Assembly: GCF_003970925.1 (NCBI RefSeq)
Contig: NZ_RWJF01000001.1
Location: 2,908,501-2,972,500 of the forward strand
Source of the DNA: Sphingomonas ginkgonis
GTDB lineage: Bacteria > Pseudomonadota > Alphaproteobacteria > Sphingomonadales > Sphingomonadaceae
Reading direction: 5' to 3'
DNA: 64,000 bases
Both the position numbers and the translations under genes were made by a program. Positions 6,243 through 16,729 of this stretch are shown here, in pieces (within the stretch, counting starts at the first letter, position 1; every line of letters begins with the position of its first letter). The notes below the pieces were generated by a model, which saw only the letters and a list, made by a program, of their open reading frames with translations, had not been told where the DNA came from and did not search any database.

Positions 6243-8900
6243 TCAATTTGGCAGGACGCGCACCCGGTCGTTGCTGAAGCTTGCCGAGCGGCCCGGTGCC
6301 CCGGTTCCAGGCTGGCCGCCCCCGACGCTGACGGTGAAGCGGCCCGCCATGACTTCCCGCACGCCGTCGGCGGTGACCGCGCTAAGATCCCGCGGCGCGA
6401 GATCGAAGCTCAGGGCACGCCGTTCGCCGCGCTGGAGGTGGACGCGCTGGAGCCCGCGGAGCGCCAGCCGCGGCGCGCCGGCGACCGCCGGGAAGGAGAG
6501 GTAGAGCTGGGCCACCTCGTCGCCATCGCGGGCGCCGCTGTTGCGCACCTCGGTGGTCACGCGCAGCCCGTTGCCGACGCCCCCCGAAGCGGGGCGCAGG
6601 CCGATCGGCGCATAGTCGAAGCTGGTGTAGCTGAGCCCGTACCCGAATGGGTAGACCGGGGTGCCGCGATAATAGCGGTAGGTGCGGTTGTGCATCGCAT
6701 AGTCGTTAAACGCGGCGAGGTCCTCGACGCCGCGGTAGAAGGTCAGCGGCAACCGCCCCGCGGGGTTGGCCGCGCCCGCCAGCACCTGGGCGACCGCCAG
6801 CCCGCCGGACTGGCCGGGGTACCAGGCTTCGAGGATCGCGGCGGCGTTCGCCTTGGCCCAGGCGAGGTTGATCGGGCTGCCGTTCATCGCGATGACGACG
6901 AGCGGCTTGCCGAGCGCATGCGCCTTCTCCAGCAGCGCGCGCTGGTCGGCCGGCAGTTCGAGCGAGGTCTTGTCCCCGCCCGAGAAGCCCTCGACATGCA
7001 CCGGCATCTCCTCGCCCTCGAGGTCGGAGGTGAGGCCGACGACAGCGACGACGACGTCCGCGTTGCGGGCCGCGTCGGCGAGTGCGGCGTTGTCATCGGT
7101 CGAGATGCGCTTCCAGAACATGCCGGGCTGGCCGCTGCCGCCGCTCCGCGTTTCGAAGCGCAGCGGGTAGCGCTCGCCCTTGCGCAACTCGACGGTGACG
7201 AGCTTGAGCGGGTCGCCCCAGCCCGACTGGCGATCGGAGCGCACCGCTGCCCGGCCACCCACCTGCATGTCGCCGGTCACGCCGGTCACCGCGATCCGGT
7301 AGGTTCCCGTTTCGGGCGCGACGAGGGAGCCCGTCCAGACGGTGCGATGCCGCTCGGCGACCTTGCCGAGGGTCGCGGCCGAGCTCGCAAGGCCGGGTTC
7401 GACCTGTGAAGCGACGGGAGCGGACTCGAACTGGGCGGGGCCGCCCTTTCCCGCGTCCGGCACCCTTGCGTTGTAGTAGTCGGCGCGCAGGCCGGGCGCT
7501 CCGTCGGGCGTGACGAAGGCGCTCGCGGGCACCGGGTCGCCGTCGGTGATCGAGGGCATGAACGGGACGTAGCGGATCGTGGCGCCTGGCAGGGCGCGCC
7601 GCAGCCCCTCGAGGACCGAGATCGGCGGGGCGCTCGCGGGCGAGGAGTAGTTGCCGCGCAGCACGCGAGTGGCGTCCGCCAGCGGCCCCACCAGTGCGAT
7701 TCGGACGCCCGGCGCGAGCGGCAGGGTCCGGTCGTTCTTGAGCAGCACCATGGACTCAATCGCCGCGCGGAGCGCGAGCGCCTGGTGGTCGGGCGTGTTG
7801 ATGGCCGCCGCGGAGACGGTGGAGGAGTTACGCTGCGGCAGGCCGGGCAGGTCGCCGTTGCGAAAGCGGGCGGAGAAGAGGCGGACCAGCGCGCGATCAA
7901 TGTCGCGCTGGCCGATCAGCCCCCGGGCGAGCGCCTCGCGGTAGCGCGCCTCGAGGTTGGGCGTGCCGCTCAACGTCGCGGTGTTGCACTCATTGTCGAC
8001 ACCCGCCTTCAGCGCGGCCGCCACGCCCGCCGCGGAGTCCGGCGCATATTTGTGGTGGTCGGAGATATCGACCACGGCGTCGCAGTCGGACACGACATAG
8101 CCCTGGAACCCCCACGCGCCGCGCAGATGGTCCTTGAGCAGGAGGTCGCTGGCGCAGGCGGGCTGGCCGTCGATGCGGTTGTAGGCGCACATGACCGAAT
8201 TGGCCTTCGCCTCGACGATCGCGGCGCGGAACGCCGGGAGATAGGTGTCCTCGAGATCGTGCGGGGAGACGAACACGTCGGCCACGTGGCGCGTCGACTC
8301 GGGGCCGCTGTGGACCGCGAAATGCTTCGGGGTGGCGATCACGTCCGGCAGGTCCGGGTCGGGACCCTGCATGCCGGTGATGAAGGCGACGCCGAGCGTG
8401 GCGGTGAGGAACGGGTCCTCGCCATAGGTTTCCTGCCCGCGGCCCCAGCGGGGATCGCGGAAGATGTTGATGTTGGGCGACCAGGTATCGAGCCCGGTCC
8501 CGATCGTGCCGAGATGCCCGGTCGAGCGGCCGAGCGTGTGGAGCGCACGCACCTCCCGGCTGATCGCCGCGGCGACGCTGTGGACCAGCGACGGGTCGAA
8601 GGTGGCGCCGAGCCCGATCGGCTCGGGGAAGTTGGTCGTCGGCACCGGACCGAGCGCCCCATGCAGCGACTCCGTCCACCAGTTGTAGGCGGGGACCTGC
8701 AGCCGCGGGATGGCCGGAGCGACGTTGAGCAGCTGCGATAGCTTCTCGTCGGGGGTCATGCGGCTAACGAGCGCGGCAGCGAGGGCAACCGCCTGCGAGC
8801 GAACGGCGGACGCTGCGGGCGCCGTCTGGGCGCTCGCCGGGGCTGTCGAGGAGGCGGCCGCCACCAGCAGCGCGAGGGTAAGCGAAGCAAAGCGAACCAC
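6243..8900 (-). CDS. Secreted GH3 beta-glucosidase/xylosidase with PA14 insert
   Basis: 885 residues. GTG start at 8900 with GGGAG 6-7 nt upstream. A signal peptide covers about 1-24 (ending PASAQ). The GH3 N-terminal barrel has the DPRWGRGQETYGEDP and KHFAVHSGPE motifs and the catalytic nucleophile D272 in YVVSDCDAV. The GH3 C-terminal domain is interrupted by a PA14-like carbohydrate-binding insert (about 410-545, LRADYYNARVPD onward), followed by a fibronectin-III-like domain ending the protein. The acid/base Glu lies in the C-terminal domain. It probably releases sugars from beta-glucan or xylan oligomers in the periplasm. It diverges from an esterase gene across a LacI-type operator at 8925-8940. 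Confidence 0.92.
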   Translation of the reverse strand: MVRFASLTLALLVAAASSTAPASAQTAPAASAVRSQAVALAAALVSRMTPDEKLSQLLNVAPAIPRLQVPAYNWWTESLHGALGPVPTTNFPEPIGLGATFDPSLVHSVAAAISREVRALHTLGRSTGHLGTIGTGLDTWSPNINIFRDPRWGRGQETYGEDPFLTATLGVAFITGMQGPDPDLPDVIATPKHFAVHSGPESTRHVADVFVSPHDLEDTYLPAFRAAIVEAKANSVMCAYNRIDGQPACASDLLLKDHLRGAWGFQGYVVSDCDAVVDISDHHKYAPDSAAGVAAALKAGVDNECNTATLSGTPNLEARYREALARGLIGQRDIDRALVRLFSARFRNGDLPGLPQRNSSTVSAAAINTPDHQALALRAAIESMVLLKNDRTLPLAPGVRIALVGPLADATRVLRGNYSSPASAPPISVLEGLRRALPGATIRYVPFMPSITDGDPVPASAFVTPDGAPGLRADYYNARVPDAGKGGPAQFESAPVASQVEPGLASSAATLGKVAERHRTVWTGSLVAPETGTYRIAVTGVTGDMQVGGRAAVRSDRQSGWGDPLKLVTVELRKGERYPLRFETRSGGSGQPGMFWKRISTDDNAALADAARNADVVVAVVGLTSDLEGEEMPVHVEGFSGGDKTSLELPADQRALLEKAHALGKPLVVIAMNGSPINLAWAKANAAAILEAWYPGQSGGLAVAQVLAGAANPAGRLPLTFYRGVEDLAAFNDYAMHNRTYRYYRGTPVYPFGYGLSYTSFDYAPIGLRPASGGVGNGLRVTTEVRNSGARDGDEVAQLYLSFPAVAGAPRLALRGLQRVHLQRGERRALSFDLAPRDLSAVTADGVREVMAGRFTVSVGGGQPGTGAPGRSASFSNDRVRVLPN

Positions 8901-8924
8901 GGCAATCTCCCTTTTACCGGTGCG

Positions 8925-8940
8925 TTGATAGCGCTAACAA
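8925..8940. promoter_or_regulatory. LacI-family operator (TTGATAGCGCTAACAA) between GH3 and esterase genes
   Basis: TTGATAGCGCTAACAA is a near-perfect palindrome centred on AGCGCT; only the fourth base pair on each side breaks symmetry. It fits the general LacI/GalR operator form and resembles, as I recall it, the xylose-regulon operator of Caulobacter (TAGCGCTA core). It lies 24 bp before the GTG of the GH3 gene and 43 bp before the ATG of the esterase gene, so one repressor could control both. The cognate regulator is not in the window. Confidence 0.65.
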
Positions 8941-8983
8941 TCTCGTTGCCCAAGTGGTGAATCGACAGGCAAGGAGAGCGGAG

Positions 8984-9928
8984 ATGAGGGGCACGACGGA
9001 CAATTGGCCGCGGCTTTGGAACCTGACGCTTCAACTCGGCCTGCTGACGTGCGCGATGCTGTTCGCCGCGCCAGCTCAGGCCCAGGACGACCGGATGACA
9101 CCCATCCCCGTCCCGGCCCAGCCCGGCGCCATCGAGCTGGATACCGGCAAGCTTCCGGGCGCCGCCGCCCCAGAGGCGTGGCACATGCAATATGGCAGCC
9201 GCTTTGCTCGCAACGTCAGCGTGGCCACGCTCACGCCCTATCTGCCCGATCCGGCAAGGGCCACGGGAGCGGCCGTCATCGTGGCACCGGGCGGCGGGTT
9301 CCGGACCCTGTCGATGGAGAATGAGGGTTCCGAGGTGGCACAGGCGCTGGCGGCGCAAGGCGTGGCGGCGTTCGTCCTCAAGTATCGGCTCAACCAGACC
9401 CCGCAGGACATGGACGCTTTCGCCCGGGCGATGAACGCGATGTTCTCCGGCGCGGCGCGACGGCCCCCGCCAGGGCGCCAGGCGGTCGGTGAGGGAATTG
9501 CTCCCCAGCTTGCGGATTCGAGGGCGGCCTTCGCGCTCGTTCGTCGCCGCGCCGCCGAGTGGCACGTGGACCCGAGCAAGGTCGGCATGGTCGGCTTTTC
9601 CGCCGGGGCGATGCTGACGCTGGCGACGGAGCTGACGGGCAGCGATGCCCGGCCGGCCTTCATCGGCATCATCTATGGTCCGCTGTCGACCGTCACCGTC
9701 CCGGCCAACGCGCCACCGATGTTCGTCGCGCTCGCCGCGGACGATCCCTTTTTCGGGGCCGGCGGGTTCGGGCTGATCGAGAGCTGGCGCGCGGCGAAAC
9801 GGCCGGTCGAGTTCCACCTGTTCGAGCAGGGCGGCCACGGCTTCGGCATGTACCCGAAGCCGGCCACCAGCACCGGCTGGTTCGACGAGTTCCGGCGCTG
9901 GATGGCGATGCACGGCTGGAGCCGGTGA
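8984..9928 (+). CDS. Secreted alpha/beta-hydrolase, acetyl-xylan-esterase-like
   Basis: 314 residues from ATG 8984, chosen over an upstream GTG (8954) because AAGGAGAG ends 5-6 nt before it and the protein then starts with a normal signal peptide (hydrophobic 14-28, cleavage near AAPAQAQ). The fold shows the oxyanion segment VIVAPGGGF, the nucleophile elbow GFSAGAM, the Asp segment AADDPFF and the His segment GGHGFGM. This pattern is common in esterases encoded beside glycosidases. Divergence from the GH3 gene and the shared operator suggest joint use on acylated plant polysaccharide (inference). Confidence 0.85.
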   Translation: MRGTTDNWPRLWNLTLQLGLLTCAMLFAAPAQAQDDRMTPIPVPAQPGAIELDTGKLPGAAAPEAWHMQYGSRFARNVSVATLTPYLPDPARATGAAVIVAPGGGFRTLSMENEGSEVAQALAAQGVAAFVLKYRLNQTPQDMDAFARAMNAMFSGAARRPPPGRQAVGEGIAPQLADSRAAFALVRRRAAEWHVDPSKVGMVGFSAGAMLTLATELTGSDARPAFIGIIYGPLSTVTVPANAPPMFVALAADDPFFGAGGFGLIESWRAAKRPVEFHLFEQGGHGFGMYPKPATSTGWFDEFRRWMAMHGWSR

Positions 9929-10132
9929 GCAGCGGACGGCGGGCCGGAGCGTCGCAGCACCGGCTTTAGGCGCGCGGTTCCAGCCGAACGAGCGGCTCGT
10001 CGAGCAGTCTGCCGAAGCCGGCTTGAGATTTTGGTCGAGACAAACGGTCGGAGGCATGCTGAGGAGAGCCGGATGACGTGCGCCTCGCTTCTTCCTTCGA
10101 CTGGCGGTCTCCCGCGGGTCCGACGCCGGCCG

Positions 10133-10591
10133 ATGCCGACGATCCGCCGGACCCTGCCCGCGCTGCTCGCCGCGCTGCTGGCCGCCGGGTGCGGGCCGAA
10201 GCCGGGCACGGTGGCGGTCGAGCAGGCCTGGACCCGCGAGACGGCGCCGGGTCAGTCGATGGCCGCGGTCTATTTCACCATCAGCAACGACGGCGCCGAG
10301 GACCGGCTGCTCGCCCCGACCGTGGTCGCGCCGGCGGGTGCGCGGGCAAGCCTGCACACCGGCAGCATGGCCGGCGGGGTGATGCGGATGCGGCCGGCCG
10401 CCGACGGGATCGCGGTGCCGGAAGGCACGACCCGCCTCGCCCCCGGCGGTGCGCATGTGATGATTGAGGGGCTGCCCGGACCCCTGAAGGCGGGCGGGCA
10501 GCTTCGGCTGCAGCTGCGCTTCCGGGTTGCCGGCACGCGGGCGGTGAGCGTGCCGGTGCTCCCCGCGGGAAGCGCGGGTCCGGCGGCGTGA
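10133..10591 (+). CDS. PCuAC-type copper chaperone (lipoprotein)
   Basis: 152 residues from ATG 10133, chosen because it gives a lipoprotein signal peptide with lipobox LAAGC. The longer open frame from 10031 adds an unlikely leader. The PCuAC domain has the copper ligands in LHTGSMAGGVMRMRP (His, Met, Met) and GGAHVMIEGL (His, Met). PCuAC proteins hand Cu(I) to cytochrome oxidase in the periplasm, often together with an SCO protein. Its stop overlaps the GTG of just such a gene (GTGA, 10588-10591), supporting a shared role in CuA assembly. Confidence 0.88.
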   Translation: MPTIRRTLPALLAALLAAGCGPKPGTVAVEQAWTRETAPGQSMAAVYFTISNDGAEDRLLAPTVVAPAGARASLHTGSMAGGVMRMRPAADGIAVPEGTTRLAPGGAHVMIEGLPGPLKAGGQLRLQLRFRVAGTRAVSVPVLPAGSAGPAA

Positions 10592-11181
10592 AGCGGCTGC
10601 GGATCCTGCTGTGGGCGCTGGTCGCCGTTGCGGCCGCCGGCGCGGCCTTCCTCGCGACCCGGCCCAAGGCCCCGCCGACGACGGCCCCGCCGATGGTCAC
10701 CAGTACCAGCTTCGGGGGCCCCTTCACCCTGACCGGCGCCGACGGCCAGCCCTTCCCGAGTAGCCGGCTGAACGGCAAGCCCTACGCCATCTTCTTCGGC
10801 TTCACCCATTGTCCGGACGTCTGCCCGACCACGCTGGCGCGGTTGACCCGGCTGCGCAAGGCGATCGGGACCGGTGACGAGCCGTTCCGGATCGTTTTCG
10901 TCAGCGTCGATCCGGAGCGCGACACGCCGGCCGAGGTCGGCCGCTACGCCGGGCTGTTCGGAACGCCGGTGATTGGGCTGACGGGAACGCCCGCCAGTGT
11001 CGAGCGGGTCAAAAAGCTGTTCGGCATCTATTCGCAGAAGGTTGGAAGCGGGCCGGACTATTCGGTCGACCATACCGCGACGGTGCTGCTATTCGACCGC
11101 GCCGGCGGGTTCGCGGGGACGATCTCGCCCGACGAGCCGGAGGCCTCCGCGCTGGGCAAGTTGAAGCGGTTGGTCGCCTAG
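10588..11181 (+). CDS. SCO1/SenC/PrrC-family copper-binding thioredoxin-fold protein
   Basis: 197 residues. GTG start overlaps the preceding stop by 4 nt. An N-terminal membrane anchor (about 5-22) leads into a thioredoxin-like domain. The copper site is FGFTHCPDVCP (CxxxC) plus the distant His in YSVDHTATVLLFD. SCO proteins mature the CuA centre of cytochrome c oxidase, working with PCuAC, which is encoded immediately upstream. The length is normal for the family. No oxidase subunit genes are nearby. Confidence 0.93.
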   Translation: MKRLRILLWALVAVAAAGAAFLATRPKAPPTTAPPMVTSTSFGGPFTLTGADGQPFPSSRLNGKPYAIFFGFTHCPDVCPTTLARLTRLRKAIGTGDEPFRIVFVSVDPERDTPAEVGRYAGLFGTPVIGLTGTPASVERVKKLFGIYSQKVGSGPDYSVDHTATVLLFDRAGGFAGTISPDEPEASALGKLKRLVA

Positions 11182-12047
11182 GCGGAAGCGCTGCGCACCC
11201 GCGCCAGCAGCCGCTCCATGGCCGCGACCGCTTCGGGTTCGTCGAGCGCTGGCGCGTGGCCGACGTCCTTCACCGTCACCAGCTCCGCGCTGCCGATCGT
11301 CTCGGCCATCCGCTCCGCCGTTTCGGCGGTGAAGAGATCGCTGCGGTCGCCGCGCAGGACCAGCACGGGCTTGCCCTTCAGCCCGTAGAGCAGCGGCCAG
11401 AGGTCGGGCTGCGGCGCGTCGTTGGCGAGCTTGAACGGCTCGGAGATGCCGGGATCATAGTCGAAGCTGATGCGCCCCGACTTGTCCTCGCGGCAGAGGC
11501 GGCGCGCGTGGCGGTCCCAGCCCGACAGGTCGTAGTTGGGGAAGACGTCGGCATGGCGTCCGGCGAGGTCGCGGGTCGCTTCCTCCCAGCTCGGCCAGCT
11601 CGCCGCTTCCCCGACATAGGAGCGGATGCGATCGAGGCCGGGCAGGCTCAGCTCGGGCCCGACATCGTTGATCAGCGCCCCGGCGATCCGCTCCTCGTCG
11701 GTGGCGGCGAGCAGCATGGTGACGAGGCCGCCAAGCGAGGTCCCGAAGAAGACCGCCTCGGCGATGCCGAGCTGGTCGAGCAGCTTCAAGATGTCCTTGG
11801 CGTAGACCGGCGGCAGGTAGCGCTCGGGCCGCGGATCATGTTCGGATTCGCCGCGGCCGCGGAAGTCCAGCGCGATGATCCGCCACTCACCGGCGAACCG
11901 CTCGGCGACCGGCTCGAAGTCACGCGCGTTACGCGTCAATCCGGGCAGGCAGATGATCGGCGGACCGTCGGCCGGTCCCGCATAATCGCGATAGTGGAGG
12001 CGCAGCCCGTCGGGGCTGTTGAAGTAGCGGTCTTCGAAGGCGGCCAT
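11178..12047 (-). CDS. Alpha/beta-hydrolase
   Basis: 289 residues. Cytoplasmic, no signal peptide. The fold shows the oxyanion region PPIICLPGLTRNARDF, a strand with ALDFRGRGESE, nucleophile elbow FFGTSLGGLV (Ser), the acidic residue in LVLRGDRSDLF and the His in DVGHAPALDEPEA. It belongs to the broad lactonase/haloperoxidase-like group and the substrate cannot be told from sequence. Its stop at 11178 overlaps the 3' end of the convergent SCO gene by 4 nt. The YjbR-like gene upstream on the same strand is 18 nt away. Confidence 0.9.
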   Translation of the reverse strand: MAAFEDRYFNSPDGLRLHYRDYAGPADGPPIICLPGLTRNARDFEPVAERFAGEWRIIALDFRGRGESEHDPRPERYLPPVYAKDILKLLDQLGIAEAVFFGTSLGGLVTMLLAATDEERIAGALINDVGPELSLPGLDRIRSYVGEAASWPSWEEATRDLAGRHADVFPNYDLSGWDRHARRLCREDKSGRISFDYDPGISEPFKLANDAPQPDLWPLLYGLKGKPVLVLRGDRSDLFTAETAERMAETIGSAELVTVKDVGHAPALDEPEAVAAMERLLARVRSASA

Positions 12048-12065
12048 GGTTCAAGCCAGTGGCCG

Positions 12066-12425
12066 TCACTCGCCCTCGGCGTCAAGCATCTTGACCAGAC
12101 GGCGCGGCGCCTGCGCCCGGTAGCTCTCCTCCATCCATTCGCACAGCTGCTCGAAGCTGGGCATCGCATCGGCCGACGGGCGGATGGTCACCCAACCGGC
12201 CCGGCCCAGCCCATATCCAGGCAGCTCCGAGTCCGGCCGGTCCAGCACCTCGCTGCCGGTGTAGGGAAGCTTGAAGATGAAGCGGAACGGGCCGTCGCGC
12301 GCAGGGAGATAGGCAAAGGTCTTGCCGTTGACCGCGAGGTCGTCGTGGCCGGGCCAGGGCGACTTGCGGGTGACCGCCGGCCAGGTGAGCCCCAAGGCGA
12401 ACAACCGGTCGACCGCTTCGAACAT
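12066..12425 (-). CDS. MmcQ/YjbR-family protein
   Basis: 119 residues from ATG 12425. Features typical of the CyaY-like YjbR family are LGLTWPAVTRKSPWPGHDDLAVNGKTFAYL near the N-terminus and GRAGWVTIRP later, ending with an amphipathic helix (FEQLCEWMEESYRAQAP). YjbR proteins have been suggested to bind DNA because of their fold, but the function is not established. It is probably co-transcribed with the hydrolase downstream (18 nt). The divergent selO gene starts 51 nt away. Confidence 0.82.
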   Translation of the reverse strand: MFEAVDRLFALGLTWPAVTRKSPWPGHDDLAVNGKTFAYLPARDGPFRFIFKLPYTGSEVLDRPDSELPGYGLGRAGWVTIRPSADAMPSFEQLCEWMEESYRAQAPRRLVKMLDAEGE

Positions 12426-12475
12426 GCGCAAGGGACTAGCGGAACCGGCGCGCCCGCTCCAGCTTTGGCGTTGCG

Positions 12476-13870
12476 ATGACCGATTACCGTCCCGACCCGC
12501 AGATTTCGTCCCTGGGCGATGAGTTCTACGACGCGGTGGAGCCGGCCGCCTTCCCCGCCGCGATCCCCCGCTTCCTCAACCGGCGGTGGGCGGAGCGGAT
12601 CGGGCTGGGCGGCGACGAGGCCTGGTGGGAAGCCCATTTCTGCCGCTTCGAACCCCTTCCGGGCAACCTGCCGCGACCGCTGGCGCTCCGCTACCACGGG
12701 CACCAGTTCCGCGTGTACAACCCGGACATCGGCGACGGCCGCGGCTTCCTGTTCGCGCAGACCCGCGACTCCGAGGGCCGGCTGCTCGACCTCGGCACCA
12801 AGGGCTCCGGCCAGACGCCCTGGTCGCGGTTCGGCGACGGTCGGCTGACGCTCAAGGGCGGGGTGCGCGAGGTGCTGGCGACCGAGATGCTGGAGGCGCT
12901 CGGGGTCAACACGTCGAAGAGCTTCGCCCTGTTCGAGACCGGCGAAAGCCTCGTCCGCGGCGACGAGCCCTCCCCGACCCGCTCCGCGGTGCTGACGCGG
13001 TTGGGCCATGGCCATGTCCGGATCGGCTCCTTCCAGCGCCTCGCCTACCATTCCGACGCGGACAGCATCGCCCGTCTCACCCGCTACTGCCTGAAGCAGC
13101 TGTATGGCGAGGAGCCGGTCGCGGACGATGCGGAGAACGTTGCCCGGCTGTTCCAGAAGGTCGCCATCGCGACCGCCAAGCTCGCTGCTTCCTACCTGGC
13201 GGCAGGGTTCGTCCATGGCGTTCTCAACAGCGACAATATCGCGATCTCCGGCGAGAGCTTCGACTATGGGCCGTGGCGGTTCACGCCGCGCTGGGAGCCG
13301 GGGTTCACCGCCGCCTATTTCGACGAGACCGGGCTTTATGCGTTCGGGCGGCAGCCGGAAGCCATCCACTGGGACCTGGCGCAGCTGGCTGGCTGTCTCG
13401 CGCTGGTCGGCGAGGCCCAGCCGCTGGCGGCCGAGCTTCAGGAATGGGGCGGCGACTTCGGCGATGCGCTGATCGACGCGCTCGTCGCGCGGCTGGGGGT
13501 CGTCCCACGCGACGATGCCCACGGCCAGCAGATCGCCGCGGCCGTGCTCGCCTGCCTGGAAGGCCAGCCGGTGGCGATCGACCGCTTCTTCTTCGACTGG
13601 CGCGGCGGCCGCGATCCCGGGGCGGAGCGCTATCCGGGCGAGCCGTTCCGCCATCTCGCCGCGCTGACCGGCGAAGTCGCCCGGGCGCCGGCGGACCCCT
13701 ACTGGGCCGAGGAGCAGCCCTGCTCGCTGGGAATCGAGGAAGTGGAAGCGATTTGGGCGCCGATCGCCGAGCATGACGACTGGTCGCGCTTCGAGGCGAA
13801 GATCGCCGCCATCCGCCGGATGGGCGACGCGATGCGCTCGCCGGAACCGGAGGCGAGCGCGGGCGGCTGA
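12476..13870 (+). CDS. selO: SelO/YdiU-family protein adenylyltransferase (pseudokinase AMPylase)
   Basis: 464 residues, near the usual bacterial length of about 480. Diagnostic blocks: LRYHGHQFRVYNPDIGDGRG, LDLGTKGSGQTPWSRFGDGR (nucleotide loop), LKGGVREVLATEMLEALGV, and HGVLNSDNIAISGESFDYGP, corresponding to the HGVMNTDN...DYGP metal and active-site segment of SelO. The family transfers AMP from ATP to Ser, Thr or Tyr residues of redox proteins. This copy has Ser for Thr in the NTDN block, a conservative change. The bacterial C-terminus lacks the selenocysteine tail of eukaryotic SelO. Start ATG at 12476. Confidence 0.9.
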   Translation: MTDYRPDPQISSLGDEFYDAVEPAAFPAAIPRFLNRRWAERIGLGGDEAWWEAHFCRFEPLPGNLPRPLALRYHGHQFRVYNPDIGDGRGFLFAQTRDSEGRLLDLGTKGSGQTPWSRFGDGRLTLKGGVREVLATEMLEALGVNTSKSFALFETGESLVRGDEPSPTRSAVLTRLGHGHVRIGSFQRLAYHSDADSIARLTRYCLKQLYGEEPVADDAENVARLFQKVAIATAKLAASYLAAGFVHGVLNSDNIAISGESFDYGPWRFTPRWEPGFTAAYFDETGLYAFGRQPEAIHWDLAQLAGCLALVGEAQPLAAELQEWGGDFGDALIDALVARLGVVPRDDAHGQQIAAAVLACLEGQPVAIDRFFFDWRGGRDPGAERYPGEPFRHLAALTGEVARAPADPYWAEEQPCSLGIEEVEAIWAPIAEHDDWSRFEAKIAAIRRMGDAMRSPEPEASAGG

Positions 13871-13880
13871 CGCCTGGCCG

Positions 13881-15215
<1,335 letters not shown>

Positions 15216-15308
15216 GAAAAATCCGGAAAAAAGGCGCGGGCACCGGTGCTCCGCGGCCGGGTTCCGGCCCTGCCGCGCGCGCCCGCAAAAGTCAAGAAAC
15301 GGGATCCC

Positions 15309-15737
15309 CTAGCGGACGAGGCGGGGGACGATCTGGTGGAACGCCTCGATCCGGCAGGATCCGCCCATGCGGCTGCGGATCTCGTCCACCCCGGCGCAGA
15401 TGCGGCCGCCCTCCGGCTGGACATAGAAGCCGCCGTAGAAATCGAGCCCGTCGCAATCCTCGTCGACCTCGGCGCGCATCCGCCGCCGCCCGCGAAGGAG
15501 GAAGTCGACGCTGTTGGCACCCCCGAGCGCGGCCCCGACGATATCGTTGGGCTGAATGCAGCGGGGGCCGGGCCGTTCGACGAACTGGACCAGGGGCCCC
15601 ATCGGCCGCGGCTGCACCGGGATCCTGAGCGTGATCTCGTCGTGCTCGATGATCCGAGTGACGGCCACCGCCTGCGGCTCGGCGCCGCCAATGCCGACCA
15701 GCATCGCGAGCGCGTGAAGAAAAGAGGAAAAGCTCAA
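15309..15737 (-). CDS. Small exported protein of unknown function
   Basis: About 142 residues from a TTG at 15737, or 131 from the ATG at 15704. The N-terminus (LSFSSFLHALAMLVGIGGAEPQA) looks like a signal peptide, favouring the longer form. The mature part has repeated basic and cysteine-containing segments (RPGPRCIQPNDIVGAA, EDCDGLDFYGGFYVQPEGGR, MGGSCRIEAFHQ). The four cysteines suggest disulfides in the periplasm. I do not recognise a named family. The upstream part of the open frame (to 15935) is antisense shadow of the sapC leader and is not included. Confidence 0.6.
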   Translation of the reverse strand: MSFSSFLHALAMLVGIGGAEPQAVAVTRIIEHDEITLRIPVQPRPMGPLVQFVERPGPRCIQPNDIVGAALGGANSVDFLLRGRRRMRAEVDEDCDGLDFYGGFYVQPEGGRICAGVDEIRSRMGGSCRIEAFHQIVPRLVR

Positions 15738-15918
15738 GAAGGTTTCGCCGCCAGCACGAGATCGATGATGCCCTATCCTGACCGTCCGTTGAACTCCCCA
15801 TGAACTGGGCACGCTTGCACTCGCGCCTGCCAGCGAATAGAGGCGCGCGTTCGCAAGATTCCGGCTGCTCGCTGCCGCCCACGGGCACGCTCGAGCGCCG
15901 TCCCAGGAGACGATGTTC

Positions 15919-16722
15919 ATGGCGACTGCGCCCAATCCCGGCCTGCCCCTGTTCTACCAAGAGCTCGAGCCGCTCAACACCGAGGTCCACGGCAAGGCGC
16001 ATGTCCGCACGATCGACTCTGCCCCGCAGATCGGCCAGGCGCACGCGATCCCGGTGACCACCGACGAGTTCGCGCTGGTCCAGCGCTTCTACCCGATCAT
16101 CTTCTCGGCCGGCGACGATCCGGTGCCGCTGGCGCTGATGGGGCTGAACGAGGGGATCAACACGTTCCTCGACCAGCAGGGTCGCCTGCGCGATCCCAGC
16201 GCCAGCATCTACCTGCCGGCCTACATCCGCCGCTATCCCTTCATGCTGGCCCGCCTGCGGCCGGACAGCGACGAGCTGTCGCTCTGCTTCGACCCGTCGT
16301 CGGGCGCGGTCGGCGACTTCGAGGACGGCGAGGCGCTGTTCGACAATGGCGCGCCGAGCAACGCGACGCAGGCGATCCTGCAGTTCTGCGAGCAGTTCGA
16401 GGCGGCCGGCCAGCGCACCCAGCTGTTCATGGACGAGCTGCGCAAGTCGGGGCTGCTGATGGACGGCGAGGTGGCGATCCAGCCGGAGGGCTCCGACCAG
16501 CCGTTCATCTATCGCGGCTTCCAGATGGTCGACGAGGAGAAGCTGCGCGAGCTTCGCGGCGACGAGCTGCGCAAGATGAACCAGAGCGGCAGCCTGGCGC
16601 TGATCTTCGCCCACCTGTTCAGCCTGGCCCAGATCCGCGAGGTGTTCGCGCGCCAGGTCCAGCAGGGGACTGGCCCCGCCCCCACCCCGGCGCCAGCGGG
16701 GCAGTTCCAGTCGCAATTCTGA
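15919..16722 (+). CDS. SapC-family protein
   Basis: 267 residues from ATG 15919. This start is preferred over ATG 15913 because AGGAG (15905-15909) then sits 9 nt upstream instead of 3. The domain from about 10 to 245 shows SapC features: LFYQELEPLNTEVHG near the start, YPIIFSAGDDPVPLALMGL, YLPAYIRRYPFMLAR, and a C-terminal block WKL-like region QMVDEEKLRELRGDELRKM. The name comes from S-layer-associated proteins of Campylobacter; the biochemical role is not established. The tail is Pro/Gln-rich. A large hairpin at 16730-16771 follows the stop. Confidence 0.88.
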   Translation: MATAPNPGLPLFYQELEPLNTEVHGKAHVRTIDSAPQIGQAHAIPVTTDEFALVQRFYPIIFSAGDDPVPLALMGLNEGINTFLDQQGRLRDPSASIYLPAYIRRYPFMLARLRPDSDELSLCFDPSSGAVGDFEDGEALFDNGAPSNATQAILQFCEQFEAAGQRTQLFMDELRKSGLLMDGEVAIQPEGSDQPFIYRGFQMVDEEKLRELRGDELRKMNQSGSLALIFAHLFSLAQIREVFARQVQQGTGPAPTPAPAGQFQSQF

Positions 16723-16729
16723 GGCCGTT

